This document shows positions 44,714-53,584 of a DNA stretch of 64,000 nucleotides, in pieces. A program made the position numbers and the translations under genes. The number at the start of each line of letters is the position of its first letter. Position 1 is the stretch's first letter. The stretch is from Sporosarcina aquimarina (GTDB taxonomy: Bacteria > Bacillota > Bacilli > Bacillales_A > Planococcaceae), in assembly GCF_023715615.1 (NCBI RefSeq), contig NZ_JAMBOM010000002.1, forward strand, positions 372,001 to 436,000, written 5' to 3'. Under the pieces are notes generated by a model. That model had not been told where the DNA came from and did not search any database. It saw only the letters and a program-made list of their open reading frames with translations.

Positions 44714-45988
44714 CTAGCTACTCATACGCTGACGTACTTTTTCACTCGCAATCAATGCATGTTTTAAACAGATAGTTGCTTGCTTATAAGCATGAAGTTC
44801 CTCATAAAATGCTGCCCATAATGGAGCGTAGTACAATGTAAGTGAATAGTATTCTTGCTGTTTGAAATATGGGAAAACGAGTTCTTCAAGGTCTTTTAAC
44901 TTTGTGAGTGTAAAGTTCGCATCACTTGCACATTTTAATAAAAGCAGTTGATAGTGATGATGAGTCACGTTAAATCGTTCTTTCGGGTATTCGATAAATA
45001 ACTGATTTAACATTGCTTCATCCCGTTCTTGATAACTAGCACGCATCCAATTAATAACGGTATGTAAATCTTCGCCAAAGCGATTCGCTTGTTCATAATA
45101 GGACATAGCTTCCTTAAATAAGCCCTGACATTCGTAGCAATAGGCAATGTTATTGTAAAGAGAACTCCATTGCCTAGGTGTTTGAATAGCTTCAACATTG
45201 CTCAACAAGTCCTGCCCAGCTTCAAACTCTACTAATGCTTCTTGGAATCTATGTAGATCATTCAGAATAACTCCCTTCATTGAATACAACTTTAATTGAA
45301 ACAATGGTTTGAATTCGTGAGTAAAAACTTGTGTCGCCTTATTAATGTAATCTAGCGCTTGTTGGAATGAATAATAGCGATGATGAGCAAATGCCAAGTG
45401 ATAAAAATAATTTGCTTGTTCAAAACGGTTGGCAGTATTCATATAATTACTGACATGTTGTTTGTCTTCTCTTAAGATAATCTGGTGGAACTCTAAAAAG
45501 GCTAGATGGACATTCGTCGTGATTGCAATATACATTTGGGTGATTCTGTCCTGATGCCAGGTGATAAATGGTTCGATTTTCACAAGTAGCACTCGAGCTT
45601 TGTTTATCGCATCCATAGACAACAAGTACCGACAATAAACAAGTCCAGCTACCAAATCGATCTCTTGTTGTAAAATCTCCGTATGATAAGATTCTAATCT
45701 CGTTAATTCGTTTTCTGTAAGGCTATCATTTGATAGTAATTTCGCATATATTGTTTCAAGGAAAGAATGCTTCATCTCCAAATTCCCTTTTTCTTGAGCC
45801 AGGTCAATCCCTAAGCGGGTTAATAACATTTCATATACTTTTTGTTCAGCGATGACAACACCATTTTCTATACGACTCAAGTAAGATGGTGTGCAAATCC
45901 CCACTGATACATCATCTTGCTTTAGTCCTTGTTGCTGACGATGATACTTGATCACCCGTCCCCAGTTCTTTACTTCATGGTCAGTCAA
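44714..45988 (-). CDS. HTH-TPR (RRNPP-like) regulator
   Basis: The 424-residue protein has an N-terminal XRE-type helix-turn-helix (WGRVIKYHRQQQGLKQDDVSVGICTPSYLSRIENG) and about 330 residues of tetratricopeptide-like helices, the layout of peptide-sensing RRNPP regulators. The TTG at 45988 is chosen because GGAGGTG lies eight bases upstream; a frame of 26 further codons has no site. No pheromone precursor was recognised on the same strand downstream. Its own promoter region is the 45989-46563 gap. Confidence 0.8.
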   Translation of the reverse strand: MTDHEVKNWGRVIKYHRQQQGLKQDDVSVGICTPSYLSRIENGVVIAEQKVYEMLLTRLGIDLAQEKGNLEMKHSFLETIYAKLLSNDSLTENELTRLESYHTEILQQEIDLVAGLVYCRYLLSMDAINKARVLLVKIEPFITWHQDRITQMYIAITTNVHLAFLEFHQIILREDKQHVSNYMNTANRFEQANYFYHLAFAHHRYYSFQQALDYINKATQVFTHEFKPLFQLKLYSMKGVILNDLHRFQEALVEFEAGQDLLSNVEAIQTPRQWSSLYNNIAYCYECQGLFKEAMSYYEQANRFGEDLHTVINWMRASYQERDEAMLNQLFIEYPKERFNVTHHHYQLLLLKCASDANFTLTKLKDLEELVFPYFKQQEYYSLTLYYAPLWAAFYEELHAYKQATICLKHALIASEKVRQRMSS

Positions 45989-46098
45989 ATTTGTCACCTC
46001 CACTTCTATTTTATCACAATATTCCATCTCCTTATTGCGTATATGATGATAAACACTAGTACACATCTATCTATTTCCATTGAACTTACACAAATAGA

Positions 46099-46144
46099 AA
46101 CAACCATTATTTTGATCGTTATCTCGAACAAAATAATGGTTGTT
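46099..46144. terminator. Perfect 16-bp inverted repeat in a divergent intergenic region
   Basis: AACAACCATTATTTTG (46099-46114) pairs perfectly with CAAAATAATGGTTGTT (46129-46144) across a 14-base loop. It lies between two divergently transcribed genes where no terminator is needed, so it may be an operator, the end of a small RNA, or a relic. The rest of 45989-46490 shows no gene. Confidence 0.5.
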
Positions 46145-46490
46145 AAGTTTATCTAATAACCTTTGTTCTGCAAGTGAGGTATATGCCCCTCAACATCAGG
46201 TACTGTTGTTTCTATAGTCTAATTTCCATTACCACCTTAACTAATAACGTATTCTACCCTCGAATTAATAGAATGATTAGAAATAGAGAAAAGACTTACA
46301 TCCGATAGCATTTTGAATTTGATATCTAGGTATGGTTTTAAAGAAGTCAAAATAGACTAGTAATATATTCGGCTTGTTGATATAATGGGAATTATATGAA
46401 ATTTCTTTCATTCTTACTACCCTTCTTTTAGATAGCAATTCATGAGTTAAAGGTTTTTATGTTTTTACGTATGAAGTTGTTCTAATCAAA

Positions 46491-46560
46491 GGAGGAATAA
46501 TACGAGTGTAAAACTACCCTATGAACTTAATTTTTCAAATTTAATTACAAAGGGGTAGTA
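46491..46560 (+). promoter_or_regulatory. Possible translation-attenuation leader of the MFS gene
   Basis: GGAGG (46491-46495) is followed ten bases later by GTG-TAA (46506-46511), a start codon next to a stop. Just after it, ACTACCC (46513-46519) pairs with GGGTAGT (46553-46559), which contains the ribosome binding site AAGGGG of the MFS gene. The layout resembles leaders of drug-inducible genes but no real leader peptide is encoded. Confidence 0.35.
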
Positions 46561-46563
46561 AGA

Positions 46564-47769
46564 ATGAAAAACCAATCGTTTCGTTTTCTTTGGATCGGCC
46601 AAGCAATGGCTAATCTAGGGGATGTTTTTTATATTGTTGGGATCATTTCTGTTTTATATACACTTACTGAGTCGCCTTTTGCATTAGCATTGGTGCCTTT
46701 CATCAATATGTTTGGTCGTTTTATAAGTGGAATGATTTCTCCTTGGTTGCTGAATCGATTTCCCTTAAAGACGTTGCTCGTTTACTCGCAAGTATGTAAG
46801 ACCGTATTGTTAGTTGTCCTATCGATTTTGTTAATCTTTGAAACAACTTCAGGTCTGTTCATCATTTTAATGTTTGTGGGGTCGATTGCCTTTCTAGATG
46901 GCTGGGCGGCCCCCGCAAGTCATGCTATGCTACCGCGATTGGTACCAAAAGAACAACTCGTGAAAGCGAACAGTTTCTTCTCGATTGTCTCGGAAACCGT
47001 GAATTTAGGTGGCTGGGCACTAGGAGGGATAGCCGTCGCATTAACGAGTGGGCAATTTGTTATTTGGGGTACAGTTGGGTTGTATATCATTGCAACGCTG
47101 ATGATGTTCGGAATTCGCGATTCGACTCCATTCCAAAAAAAGGAAGCGGAAGGTAAACGAAGTAGTGAGCTTACAGAAGGTTGGCAGATTATATGGAGAA
47201 ACCCGCTTTTCAGAAGTCTGCATGTGATTATTATTTTTGAGGCAATCGCCAATGTTGTATGGATTGCTTCTATCCTTTATATTTTCGTGTCAGAAGTTCT
47301 CGGTCAAACGGAAGCTTGGTGGGGGTACATTAATACAGCCTTCTTCTTAGGCATGATAATTGGTGGGGTCATCTGCTCTCGATTTGTACGTGGGATTGAA
47401 TACAATCTACAACGCTTGCTTATTCTGTCTTCATTCGGCATTAGCGTGGTCACCCTCCTTTTCGGAGTAACCTCCATTCCTTGGATTGCTATTCTACTTG
47501 TTATAGGGAATGGAATTGTTCAGCAAGTGAAAGGCATTGTTAGTGAGACAATGATTCAAAAATCTGCAACTACTGAAGAACTTCCTAAGATTTATGCCGT
47601 TCAAAGTGCTTTAATATCACTGTTATTCGGTATTTCCTCATTAAGTTTCGGAGCGATTGCAGAGCTTTGGGATGTTAGGTTAACATTTATTCTTGCAGCA
47701 ATTTTGTTAGGCCTCGGGGCTGTATTCGCAGTAATTCGTCGAGGTGATTTTATTATTACAAGTGAATAA
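46564..47769 (+). CDS. MFS exporter
   Basis: The 401-residue protein has 12 hydrophobic segments (FLWIGQAMANLGDVFYIVG at the start; an amphipathic loop at about 192-210). It resembles EntS/multidrug-type MFS exporters. The substrate is unknown. ATG follows AAAGGGG which is part of a potential sequestering hairpin. It is divergent from the TPR regulator. Confidence 0.82.
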   Translation: MKNQSFRFLWIGQAMANLGDVFYIVGIISVLYTLTESPFALALVPFINMFGRFISGMISPWLLNRFPLKTLLVYSQVCKTVLLVVLSILLIFETTSGLFIILMFVGSIAFLDGWAAPASHAMLPRLVPKEQLVKANSFFSIVSETVNLGGWALGGIAVALTSGQFVIWGTVGLYIIATLMMFGIRDSTPFQKKEAEGKRSSELTEGWQIIWRNPLFRSLHVIIIFEAIANVVWIASILYIFVSEVLGQTEAWWGYINTAFFLGMIIGGVICSRFVRGIEYNLQRLLILSSFGISVVTLLFGVTSIPWIAILLVIGNGIVQQVKGIVSETMIQKSATTEELPKIYAVQSALISLLFGISSLSFGAIAELWDVRLTFILAAILLGLGAVFAVIRRGDFIITSE

Positions 47770-47901
47770 TAGTCTTAAAAAACTTACCACATAAATGAAC
47801 TAATAAAGACTATCTACAATATGATACTATATTTTTAAAGTGGTGGTCGTAAATGGAATCCAAGATAGAATCCAGATAATGAATCTATTGCGATTAAATT
47901 A

Positions 47902-47927
47902 AAAAGGATGGCAATTGCCATCCTTTT
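47902..47927. terminator. Terminator between the MFS gene and array 2
   Basis: AAAAGGATGGCAA / TTGCCATCCTTTT is a perfect palindrome (47902-47927). Nothing else of note is seen in 47770-47950. Confidence 0.8.
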
Positions 47928-47949
47928 GCTATTTCTATACCTCGTTAGT

Positions 47950-48008
47950 ACTTATTGAGGCAATGAGTAAATCGCTTATAAAAAATTGTCCCCTAATCGC
48001 TTAAAGTT
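47950..48008 (-). repeat. Array boundary repeat (diverged)
   Basis: After the TAG of the GNAT gene the minus strand reads TAACTTTAAGCGATTAGGGG and later TATAAGCGATTTACTCAT. It contains the TAAC start and the AAGCGATTT core of type 1 but the right arm is not clear. Confidence 0.45.
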
Positions 48009-48009
48009 A

Positions 48010-48483
48010 CTATAATCGCAAAGTCATCTTCCTACTGAGATTTTCCATTGCTAAACTTTCATAAAAAGTAATAGCTTTCTCATTAAACTCCCAAACAGTT
48101 AATTCTAATGAGGATCCCCCCTTATTTTTAGCCCATTCCACACACGCATTAAATAATGCTCTTCCAATTCCTCTTCTTTGACAACTGCTTTTAACACCAA
48201 AATCATTCATGTAGGCAAAAGTCCTTGGCGTCATAGACTGAAATGGTGGTGACTCGTTCAGTTCCATTACTGCATACCCAACTACTTCTACACCTATTTT
48301 CGCGACCAAAATATCAGTTTTTGGATCTTCCAATAATTTGCGAAAGTAGCTTTCAGGCATTACTTGATCAACCTTAGTAAAAATATAGGGTAATGCTTTT
48401 GAATGTTCGTCCTGTCCATCTTTAACAATCAAGTTAATATCGTAGAACTCATCAATACTAGCTATTTTTATATTAATTTCCAT
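48010..48483 (-). CDS. GNAT acetyltransferase
   Basis: The 157-residue protein has the GNAT acetyl-CoA signature SSCQRRGIGRALFNACVEWAK (about 101-121) and NEKAITFYESLAM near the C-terminus. The substrate is unknown. ATG follows AGAGGATTTG. It is the most distal unit of array 2. Confidence 0.85.
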   Translation of the reverse strand: MEINIKIASIDEFYDINLIVKDGQDEHSKALPYIFTKVDQVMPESYFRKLLEDPKTDILVAKIGVEVVGYAVMELNESPPFQSMTPRTFAYMNDFGVKSSCQRRGIGRALFNACVEWAKNKGGSSLELTVWEFNEKAITFYESLAMENLSRKMTLRL

Positions 48484-48547
48484 TCAAATCCTCTACCTTC
48501 CTACATGATTATAAATCTGCAACTCTCCTTTAAATTCACGACTTATT

Positions 48548-48592
48548 TTATGGGGATTGACACGATTCTTTTTGAAGAATTGCCCCGTTAGT
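48548..48592 (-). repeat. Array boundary repeat (compact type 2)
   Basis: Two bases after the TGA of the next gene the minus strand reads CTAACGGGGCAATTCTTC, then AAAAAGAATCGTGTC. AATTCTT and AAGAAT pair around a very short loop. Confidence 0.7.
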
Positions 48593-49066
48593 TCAATATG
48601 AATTCACTCTATTCCCATGAGTTTTGGACTGGATAATATAACCACCTTCAGCTTTATATTGTCCCACCATAAAATCTTTTGTATTAATTAAATCTTGGAA
48701 AACAGTTGGGATTGTGCAATTCCAGTTCAAACTTTCTACTTTAAGAGGGAATTTATCTTCATTTGGATTTGGTGTATGAATAAAAACTGCATCACTACCT
48801 GCGTTTTCATCGTCAATATGAACCCAGGATTGGTATGGTTTTTTTATAGTTTCAAGCTTTTTTAATATATTTTTATATAAGTCTATATGTGCCTGAATTT
48901 GTTTTCTTCGTAATCTCAAACTATGATTTCCATATCCAGAAAAATCGAGATGGTTATGCCATAAGTCAAACCAAGCATCATTATCACATTGTAAATTACA
49001 ATCTTCTAATGTTACTTCTCTCGATAAATTACGAAACCACCGTCTTTTCCCCCGGAACTTTTTCAA
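48593..49066 (-). CDS. Uncharacterised array protein
   Basis: The 157-residue soluble protein is basic at the N-terminus (KKFRGKRRWFRNLSRE) and contains a conserved-looking segment WFDLWHNHLDFSGYGNHSLRLRRKQI and SDAVFIHTPNPNEDKFP. I recall similar proteins in small-gene arrays of several bacteria but know no function. The TTG start has GGAGGG six bases upstream. Boundary repeats flank it on both sides. Confidence 0.6.
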   Translation of the reverse strand: MKKFRGKRRWFRNLSREVTLEDCNLQCDNDAWFDLWHNHLDFSGYGNHSLRLRRKQIQAHIDLYKNILKKLETIKKPYQSWVHIDDENAGSDAVFIHTPNPNEDKFPLKVESLNWNCTIPTVFQDLINTKDFMVGQYKAEGGYIIQSKTHGNRVNSY

Positions 49067-49144
49067 ACAAACCCTCCTAGGTATATTTTTTCGTATTTAC
49101 CTAAATTCTCGACTCCTGATTGAACTAGCTTTTTCCGTTTTAAA

Positions 49145-49194
49145 GGGAATACTTAATCCCTTAATCGGCTCGTTGGTTGTATAAACAACTTATT
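49145..49194 (-). repeat. Array boundary repeat (diverged)
   Basis: Minus strand: CCAACGAGCCGATTAAGGG, then ATTCCCTTTAAAACGG. AAGGGA/TCCCTT pair; the right arm is diverged. Confidence 0.5.
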
Positions 49195-49590
49195 TTACAG
49201 GGCTTCTAAAATTTCTTTTGCAATTTCAGCAAGTTCTTCAAAGAGCTCATTTTTTGTAGGTGTTTTGGTCACCCTTGTTAAATACTCTTCAAACTGAACT
49301 TTTGACTCTACTGGCAATTCAACAACTAAAAAGTGTAGAATAAACCACTTCCAGTTATCATCATCGGAAGCTAACACATCTTGCACATGTGGGACGATTT
49401 CCTCTGGAAAGGTTAAAAGTATTTTCACTACACTTGGTGCCACTGGCCAATTTATATCTTGAATCCATTCGAGTAAACCAGGTAATAATGGTAATATTTC
49501 ATCTCTATCCATTTTTTTAATCATTTCAACACGACCATCATCGTACTTATGTCTAGGCAAGAGATCTGTATAGCTTTCGATATGTATCAC
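49195..49590 (-). CDS. DUF5071 family protein
   Basis: The 131-residue protein matches the DUF5071 pattern DLLPRHKYDDGRVEMI...LLEWIQDINWPVAPSVVKIL, a HEAT-like helical repeat. The function is unknown. The reading frame begins at a GTG that overlaps AGGGAG, leaving no spacing; the true start may be a rare codon a few triplets in. Its stop is TAA and the boundary repeat begins about 20 bases later. Confidence 0.72.
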   Translation of the reverse strand: MIHIESYTDLLPRHKYDDGRVEMIKKMDRDEILPLLPGLLEWIQDINWPVAPSVVKILLTFPEEIVPHVQDVLASDDDNWKWFILHFLVVELPVESKVQFEEYLTRVTKTPTKNELFEELAEIAKEILEAL

Positions 49591-49682
49591 TCCCTAGGAT
49601 TATCATATATGGCTGGAAATTATTATTTCAAAATTCCCGTCCTCTTAGCCTATAATTCAAATAATTGTTAATCCTTGTTAAA

Positions 49683-49732
49683 GAATCTGGACCTTTAGCG
49701 GCATAATCCTTATTCCAGAATTGCCCCCCCAT
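49683..49732 (-). repeat. Array boundary repeat (type 2)
   Basis: Minus strand: GGGGGGGCAATTCTGGAATA, AGGATTATGCCGC, AAAGGTCCAGATTC. TTCTGG and CCAGAT pair. Confidence 0.75.
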
Positions 49733-49739
49733 TGAAGTG

Positions 49740-50040
49740 CATACCCTTCTAATTTCTTATATTCCTCTAATACATCTAAGAACACTTAACATTTTTCCAT
49801 TCCATTAGAAATTCTTCCTCTGAAGTCTGTTCATCTAATGAAAAGTATCGAAGTACTGCACAGCTGGAAAGTTATTCTTCTTGAGAATCAGCGCTCTGCA
49901 GATTTAAAATGCAATAGTGGTTAATCCTTTACATCTTCCTCTCATATTTCACTAATCAGTCGCAATACCCGTTGTTTTCTAAATATTTAGGTCCAAGCTC
50001 AATACAATTTTCACGTTAAGTCTTTAAATTCATTTATTAT
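49740..50040 (-). pseudogene. Degenerate gene remnant
   Basis: Between two array units the minus strand has broken frames with protein-like pieces such as DEQTSEEEFLMEWKNVKC but several stops and no start with a ribosome binding site. It is probably the remains of an array gene. The original family is not recognised. Confidence 0.35.
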
Positions 50041-50073
50041 TCACCTTAATCCCTACTACTATTTCAGAGGTAA

Positions 50074-50742
50074 CTACTTATTACGTCGTTTGTTCACTTC
50101 AATCACTATGAACTCTGGTAAATAGCTAGGAGTACATCCTTTACCTACTTTTTCATTTTTGTAAAGACCCGTTTTCTCCCCAAGTTTCATACAACGTGCA
50201 CGATTCTTTTCATCATAAACCCCTATCCAGCCCGCGGTGAAATTCATAGCCCATTGAACTTCTGGTTCTTCTTGCGTAATAGTAGCTTCTATTGCAGATA
50301 GCAAGTCTGCCGTGTTATCAGGCGGTGTTTGTCCAGTCCATCTCAATCTCCCTTGATAATACCAAAAAGCTCGCCTTTGAAGAGCAGAAGGACTATTTTC
50401 CCACGACTCCATCCATGCGATTTTCTTCTTGTCTTTGGTGAGCTGATTAGCCATTAACCAATCCATTAAATTATTCCGCTCTTTAAACGTGTGAGTCTGC
50501 ATATCTTTATCAAGCTCATTTAGCACATCTTTTGAAAGAAGTTTTTTGTCCATAAGTAAGATCGCTAATAGTCTGGGCAAAAACTCTTCGGTTGACCACA
50601 GTTCCATAGCTAGTTCGTGATCTTTTTTAATGTCCTTTGCGATTTTTCGTAAGTCGCCTAGTTTAGTGTTCCTATTGATCTGAGATAGAATATTTTCCGC
50701 TTTTGAAGAGCGTTTTATTTCTGTATCATTTTTTTCATCCAT
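50074..50742 (-). CDS. DNA alkylation repair (AlkD-like) protein
   Basis: The 222-residue protein is a HEAT-like helical repeat protein that resembles the AlkD/DNA-alkylation-repair family (KIAKDIKKDHELAMELWSTEEFLPRLLAILLMD, WMESWENSPSALQRRAFWYYQ). AlkD-type enzymes excise alkylated bases. Catalytic residues are not certain. ATG follows TAGGGAGGCGG. Array 2 unit. Confidence 0.72.
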   Translation of the reverse strand: MDEKNDTEIKRSSKAENILSQINRNTKLGDLRKIAKDIKKDHELAMELWSTEEFLPRLLAILLMDKKLLSKDVLNELDKDMQTHTFKERNNLMDWLMANQLTKDKKKIAWMESWENSPSALQRRAFWYYQGRLRWTGQTPPDNTADLLSAIEATITQEEPEVQWAMNFTAGWIGVYDEKNRARCMKLGEKTGLYKNEKVGKGCTPSYLPEFIVIEVNKRRNK

Positions 50743-50840
50743 TTTATCCGCCTCCCTATATTAAGCCCTTAGTTGTTGAATAATAGAAATGACGCATGTT
50801 CTACAAGCGTTCATGTCTGCGGAATAACTTAATCTTAACT

Positions 50841-51263
50841 TCATTCATTAGGATATAGATTCCGGTACTTTCCTACTGTATGTTTAATTAAATCTTTTAA
50901 AACATTGGTATCGATATCAGCCAATTTATTTACATAAATACAAGCCTTACTCTTCGTGTATTTACCGAAGTTTTCTAATAGCTCTTCTCTTTCTTCACTT
51001 TCATAATCCAAATAAAGACTTATCTTTGCCTTCCTTGGTGAAAACCCCACTAAAGGCGAATCCCCTTCGCGTCCTGATGCATATTTATAGTGATAGTTGC
51101 CAAAGCCTATTATACTTGTCCCCCACATTTTGGCCTCGTAACCAGTCACCTCTTCAAAGATTTCTAATAACTGATAGGCATCTGCCTTCTTCTTTTCATT
51201 TTCCACACTTTCTATAAAGCCCGTTACAATATTGTCGTTTTCTTTCATCTTCGGTTCATACAT
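50841..51263 (-). CDS. DUF1801 family protein
   Basis: The 140-residue protein has the YdhG-like DUF1801 pattern: GYEAKMWGTSIIGFGNYHYKYASGREGDSPLVGFSPRKAKISLYL. The function is unknown. ATG follows GAGGAG. A weak boundary-like sequence (GTTATTCCGCAGACATGAAC) separates it from the AlkD-like gene. Confidence 0.82.
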   Translation of the reverse strand: MYEPKMKENDNIVTGFIESVENEKKKADAYQLLEIFEEVTGYEAKMWGTSIIGFGNYHYKYASGREGDSPLVGFSPRKAKISLYLDYESEEREELLENFGKYTKSKACIYVNKLADIDTNVLKDLIKHTVGKYRNLYPNE

Positions 51264-51363
51264 ATATACGGTCTCCTCTCTGGTTTTCTGAAAATATACT
51301 TGTTTTAACGATTTGCATTAGATTCTATCTATCCATCAGCTGTCAATTCCTCAAGTGCAGTGA

Positions 51364-51516
51364 CTATAGTACATCGGTTACTTCATAATGTTTTGCTAAA
51401 ATTCGTTGTAATGGTATTTTCGTACCGATTGTCCATTTCCATTCAATATTTTCAGCTTCATATAATTCAAGATTTGCTGATATAGAAATATTGAGATTGA
51501 CTTTTGTGGTTTCCAT
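51364..51516 (-). CDS. Possible 50-residue protein or gene remnant
   Basis: A minus-strand frame from ATG 51516 encodes ETTKVNLNISISANLELYEA and a short tail ending HYEVTDVL. It has no good ribosome binding site at this ATG; AAGG lies upstream of an ATT two codons before. The frame is open further up but then overlaps the promoter region of the LysE-type gene. I do not recognise it. Confidence 0.3.
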   Translation of the reverse strand: METTKVNLNISISANLELYEAENIEWKWTIGTKIPLQRILAKHYEVTDVL

Positions 51517-51662
51517 TCCATTTCTAATACATTCCTTCTCTCCTCTTAATTCTCCTCTTTCTTTAATCGTATCAAAATGGTTTGGCTCATTTCCATCCAA
51601 CTGATTGAAGACATATAAAGAAATATTCGTTATTCTTACTATACGATTAGCAGGGGAACATA

Positions 51663-52282
51663 GTGGAACCATTACTTCACGGAATAATGCTGGCTTTTGG
51701 TTTAATTTTGCCTTTAGGCATACAAACTGTTTATATTTTTAACCAAGGGGCCACTCATAAGAAATTTACCCATGCATTGACTGCTGTTATTACTGCAGGT
51801 TTTTGTGACTCATTACTCATTTCATTGGCAGTCGGTGGGGTATCTATTATTATTTTTAGCATAGAGTGGCTAAGAACAGTCATGTTTTGTATTGGGGTTC
51901 TCTTCTTAACATACATGGGGTGGTTAATTTGGAAAGATAATCCAGAACTAAAGAAACAACAAGAATCCAGTCCTTTCTCTTCAAAACGTCAAATAGTATT
52001 TGCAGCTTCTGTCTCATTATTGAATCCTCATGCTATTCTGGACACAATAGGGGTGATTGGAACAAGTTCATTAGTCTATACAGGATTTGATAAATGGATT
52101 TTCACGTTAACCTGTATCCTGATTTCTTGGATTTGGTTCTTTTCATTAGCTATTACCGGAAAAAAATTGGTCAAATCGACACCAGTGGAAAATTGTTAAA
52201 GCGTATGAATCAAATTTCCGCTCTGATTATTTGGGGGTTGGCCATGTATATGGGCTATCAGCTATTTGTAACAGGAGAATAA
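51663..52282 (+). pseudogene. LysE-family exporter gene with one-base deletion in an A run
   Basis: GTG 51663 follows AGGGGA. The first 165 codons encode a LysE/RhtB-type amino acid exporter (MLAFGLILPLGIQTVYIFNQGA, SLLNPHAILDTIGVIGTSSLV). At a run of seven A (52160-52166) the frame is lost and stops at 52199, whereas one more A would continue it as GKKIGQID and then LLKRMNQISALIIWGLAMYM to TAA 52282, completing the last helix. The gene is either inactive, phase-variable, or the run was misread. It is the only plus-strand gene inside array 2. Confidence 0.78.
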
Positions 52283-52303
52283 TAAGATTGTGCAGAGTTA
52301 AAA

Positions 52304-52338
52304 AACGAATACTCAGATAAAAATTTCTGAGTATTCGT
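52304..52338. terminator. Terminator after the LysE-type gene
   Basis: ACGAATACTCAGA (52304-52316) pairs with TCTGAGTATTCGT (52326-52338). Confidence 0.8.
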
Positions 52339-52419
52339 CTATGTGTAAAACCTATTCAATTTCCCCCCCGATTTAATTAACAACAATCATCTTCACATAC
52401 CGAAAGTGATTCCTAAGCT

Positions 52420-52476
52420 ATCTGGTCTGATTGCCATATAGACGAAATTGCTTGTTAAGCAAATACGTCCGTTTAT
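52420..52476 (-). repeat. Array boundary repeat (type 1)
   Basis: Minus strand: AAACGGACGTATTTGCTTAA, CAAGCAATTTCGTCTATAT, GGCAATCAGACCAGAT. A second left-arm-like piece (AAATCGGGGGGGAAATTG) follows at about 52365-52382. Confidence 0.72.
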
Positions 52477-52561
52477 TATTCACAAGATTCTTATAAGCTT
52501 TTAACCATTCTTGCGTTAGCTTAAGATATTCCCTAGAATAAGTAATTTAGCAAACAAAGTT

Positions 52562-53584
52562 TTATTTACTCTCACTTAAAGGAACGAGTAATTCTAGTTC
52601 CTTTATTTCCTTACTAAAACCTTCAATATTTGAATGACTTGGCTTAAGTGTAAATGATTTTGGTCTTGTATCCATCGGAGGTAAAGTCAATACCATGTGA
52701 TGACCATAGGTACCAGCAGCCATACCTGTTTGTAGTTTCAGTTTATCATATATATGACCGTTATCATCGACAACGCTGAAATCAAACCATGGCCAGCTAT
52801 CATTTTCATCCATTTCTATAGGGTAATCAATTGTGAGATCAATTCTTGTCGATAGAGGTGAAAATGTTACTTTGTCTGCTGTAATTAAAACTTCATCATG
52901 CATTTCAGTTGTAACTTCCGGATAAATCTCAGTTACATCACCTTTTACTTTTTCAAGCTGGAAATCCACCATCAATTTGCCCTCATAGCCAAATAGGTTT
53001 TCTCCATGGACGGCAATCTCAACTTTTTCGCCAAACTCATTAAAATTAGAAAAGGTAAATTGATGATGTTCAATTATTGTTTTCGAATTCACATCATTTT
53101 GCCCTGTAGAACCCATTGCCGGCTTAATCGGTTCTCCATTAATTGTTATATAATTATGCCCGACAACTTCTTCTTTCATCGATAAGTCTTTTTCTCCCGC
53201 ATAAACCACTGTGACGATTAACCGGTTACCATCATATGCCGCCTCTTTTACAGTCATTGTTAAGCCATTTTTGCTATCTTGTTTATCAATTATTGTCGTA
53301 AGTTTGTTGTCTTCAATTTCATCTGACGCAATGTCTTTGAAATCCTTATAAATCGGTCCGATAAGAGGAATATTTGATAGTGCTTCTGCCATTCCTGTTG
53401 AAACAAATCCAGAACCAAGCAGAGTTATACATAATCCACAAGCAACCAAAATTGAACGCTTAGTGTTACTGCCTACTTTTCTTTTTTTTCTTGCTCGAAA
53501 TATAGCCGCATTCTCCCTCGCCATTAGCTTTTCAACAGGAACATTTATCTTTTCCATAGATTGCGTAAATTTGTCTTTATTCAT
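52562..53584 (-). CDS. DUF4179 anti-sigma-factor-like membrane protein
   Basis: The 340-residue protein has an N-terminal cytoplasmic part (1-42), one membrane segment (about 44-66) and a large extracytoplasmic domain, the usual layout of DUF4179 proteins encoded beside ECF sigma factors. It probably holds the sigma factor at the membrane and releases it on a signal. Its start overlaps the end of the sigma gene by eight bases. It is larger than other array members and lies in a two-gene unit. Confidence 0.8.
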   Translation of the reverse strand: MNKDKFTQSMEKINVPVEKLMARENAAIFRARKKRKVGSNTKRSILVACGLCITLLGSGFVSTGMAEALSNIPLIGPIYKDFKDIASDEIEDNKLTTIIDKQDSKNGLTMTVKEAAYDGNRLIVTVVYAGEKDLSMKEEVVGHNYITINGEPIKPAMGSTGQNDVNSKTIIEHHQFTFSNFNEFGEKVEIAVHGENLFGYEGKLMVDFQLEKVKGDVTEIYPEVTTEMHDEVLITADKVTFSPLSTRIDLTIDYPIEMDENDSWPWFDFSVVDDNGHIYDKLKLQTGMAAGTYGHHMVLTLPPMDTRPKSFTLKPSHSNIEGFSKEIKELELLVPLSESK

